Below are positions 62,829 to 64,000 of a stretch of 64,000 nucleotides of DNA, in pieces. The first letter of the stretch is position 1; the number at the start of each line of letters is the position of its first letter. The DNA lies in the NCBI RefSeq assembly GCF_019243775.1, contig NZ_CP069157.1, forward strand, positions 248,001-312,000. Reading direction: 5' to 3'. The position numbers were made by a program, and so were the translations under genes. This stretch comes from Morganella morganii. GTDB lineage: Bacteria > Pseudomonadota > Gammaproteobacteria > Enterobacterales > Enterobacteriaceae. A model generated the notes under the pieces. The model was not told where the DNA came from. It did no database searches and saw only the letters and a program-made list of their open reading frames with translations.

Positions 62829-62870
62829 CAAAATTGCGGGGCATTATACGTAACCTGCAACCGGACGCAA
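62829..62870 (-). promoter_or_regulatory. pyrB promoter with reiterative-transcription start site
   Basis: On the minus strand TTGCGT (62870-62865) is 16 bases from TATAAT (62848-62843). Seven bases later the transcript would start AATTTTG (62835-62829). The E. coli pyrBI start (AATTTG) allows slippage that adds U residues when UTP is high, aborting transcription. The same start type here implies the same UTP control. Confidence 0.65.
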
Positions 62871-62921
62871 GCGTTTGGTATCACTTTTTTGAGTGAAATT
62901 TATGCAACGCTGCCGGTGAGT

Positions 62922-63935
62922 CTAAAATTGTATGTTTTTTGAAAGAGATGCAACCATCACTGCTTTGATGGAATGCAGCCGGTTTTCTGCCTGGTCAAAC
63001 ACCACACTGTGTTTTGATTCAAATACCTCATTGGTGACCTCAATACCGCTGGTAAAACCGTACTCTTCCGCGAGGGATTGCCCCATGGTGGTTTCCGTAT
63101 CGTGGAATGCCGGCAGGCAGTGCATAAAGATAACATCCGGATTGCCCGTTTTATCCACCACATCCTGATTCACCTGATACGGTGTCAGCAGTTTGATCCG
63201 CTCAGCCCAGACTTCTTTTGCTTCGCCCATGGAGACCCACACATCGGTGTACAGCACATCCGCATCTTTCACGCCTTCTGCCACATCGGCGGTCAGGGTG
63301 ATTTTACCGCCGGTAAGTTCAGCGGCTTTGCGGCACTGTGCGATAAGGGTTTCTGACGGCTGACACCCGGCCGGCGCTACCAGGCGGACATCCATCCCGG
63401 TTACGGCAGCCATTTCAGCGATGGTATTGCCCATGTTATTACGGGCATCGCCTAAATATGCAAATTTCACTTCGGACAGCGGTTTTTTCACATGTTCCTG
63501 AATGGTCAGTAAATCCGCAATCAGTTGTGTCGGATGAAACTCATCAGTCAGCCCGTTCCAGACCGGAACACCGGCGTATTTCGCCAGCGCTTCGGCGGAT
63601 TTCTGGGAATAGCCGCGAAACTGAATGCCGTCATACATCCGGCCCAGTACCCTGGCGGTATCTTTGATCGACTCTTTATGGCCTATCTGGCTGCCGGATG
63701 AGCCCAGGTATGTCACCTGTGCGCCCTGATCGTAAGCACCCACTTCAAAGGCACAGCGGGTCCGGGTGGAGTCTTTTTCAAAAATCAGCGCAATATTTTT
63801 GCCTTTTATCAGCGGCTTTTCCGAGCCGGTTTTTTTGGCATGTTTCAGATAAGCAGAAAGATTGAGCAGTTCTTCGATGTCGGCAGGTTTATAGTCAAGC
63901 AACCGCAAAAATGACTGTTGATAAAATGGGTTCAT
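62922..63935 (-). CDS. argF: Ornithine carbamoyltransferase
   Basis: The enzyme makes citrulline from ornithine and carbamoyl phosphate. The 337 residues (E. coli ArgI 334) contain STRTR, HPTQ and HCLPAFHD. I chose the ATG at 63935 because GGAGATACGG precedes it. A perfect ARG-box pair lies upstream. Place next to pyrBI equals E. coli argI, so argI would be an equally good symbol. A run of seven T on the plus strand within the gene is in frame. Confidence 0.96.
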   Translation of the reverse strand: MNPFYQQSFLRLLDYKPADIEELLNLSAYLKHAKKTGSEKPLIKGKNIALIFEKDSTRTRCAFEVGAYDQGAQVTYLGSSGSQIGHKESIKDTARVLGRMYDGIQFRGYSQKSAEALAKYAGVPVWNGLTDEFHPTQLIADLLTIQEHVKKPLSEVKFAYLGDARNNMGNTIAEMAAVTGMDVRLVAPAGCQPSETLIAQCRKAAELTGGKITLTADVAEGVKDADVLYTDVWVSMGEAKEVWAERIKLLTPYQVNQDVVDKTGNPDVIFMHCLPAFHDTETTMGQSLAEEYGFTSGIEVTNEVFESKHSVVFDQAENRLHSIKAVMVASLSKNIQF

Positions 63936-63947
63936 ATCCGTATCTCC

Positions 63948-63986
63948 GATGAATTTATATTCAACATAAATCAATAAAAATTCAAT
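63948..63986. promoter_or_regulatory. Pair of ARG boxes upstream of argF
   Basis: The cores TGAAT-TTAT-ATTCA (63950-63963, perfect) and TCAAT-AAAA-ATTCA (63971-63984, one mismatch) have centres exactly 21 bp apart, the standard ArgR hexamer spacing. Confidence 0.85.
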
Positions 63987-64000
63987 TGCAACACCGGCGG

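Overview
The window is core chromosome of a member of the Enterobacterales. Almost every gene matches an E. coli counterpart in length and motifs, and the gene order follows E. coli in long blocks. GC content, codon use and the mix of blocks suggest the Morganellaceae, most likely Morganella. That last step is inference from memory of the families, not a database match. There is no prophage, CRISPR array, rRNA operon or recognisable insertion sequence.

Layout. (1) 1-17260 follows the E. coli 95-minute region: the 3' end of rnr, rlmB, the rpsF-priB-rpsR-rplI operon, ytfB/oapA, fklB, cysQ, ytfK, paeA, msrA, tamA-tamB-ytfP, ppa, fbp and mpl. (2) 17328-44680 follows the E. coli 71-72-minute region: argR and mdh (divergent), sfsB, a Mu-type HTH gene, ispB, rplU-rpmA-obgE, dacB, greA, yhbY, rlmE-ftsH, folP-glmM, secG, tRNA-Leu(GAG), tRNA-fMet, rimP-nusA-infB-rbfA-truB, rpsO-pnp, nlpI, yrbN and deaD. 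(3) 44754-51314 is an accessory block: the pyruvate-sensing two-component pair btsSR, a divergent HlyD/ABC-2/ABC-2 membrane cluster without an ATPase, and a long Rid-family protein. (4) 51330-55887 returns to the yhb block (ubiV, ubiU, ubiT, yhbS, yhbQ, a yhcN-like gene, yhbP). (5) 55868-64000 holds nrdDG, a TetR/MFS pair, ridA, pyrBI with its leader, and argF. These are parts of the E. coli 96-minute region.

How the genes work together. The window carries much of the gene-expression machinery: ribosomal proteins, IF2, NusA, GreA, RNase R, PNPase, DeaD, and the RbfA/RimP/ObgE/YhbY/RlmE assembly factors. It also holds envelope biogenesis genes (TamAB, SecG, FtsH, PBP4, Mpl, GlmM, NlpI) and anaerobic functions (NrdDG, UbiUVT). 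Pyrimidine and arginine synthesis is represented by PyrBI, ArgF and ArgR. Several control regions can be read directly: ARG boxes at argF, NrdR and FNR sites at nrdD, a reiterative-transcription start plus attenuator at pyrB, a sigma-32-like promoter at rlmE-ftsH, the S6:S18 leader at rpsF, and an RNase III-type hairpin before pnp.

Main oddities. Two genes, tamA and the hlyD-like gene, are each thrown out of frame by a run of eight A residues near the N-terminus, where seven would restore a normal protein. The exporter cluster has no ATPase. The 582-base AT-rich gap beside the Mu-like regulators holds a 30-codon open frame with a strong ribosome binding site and a separate intrinsic terminator, so it may encode a small protein or RNA.
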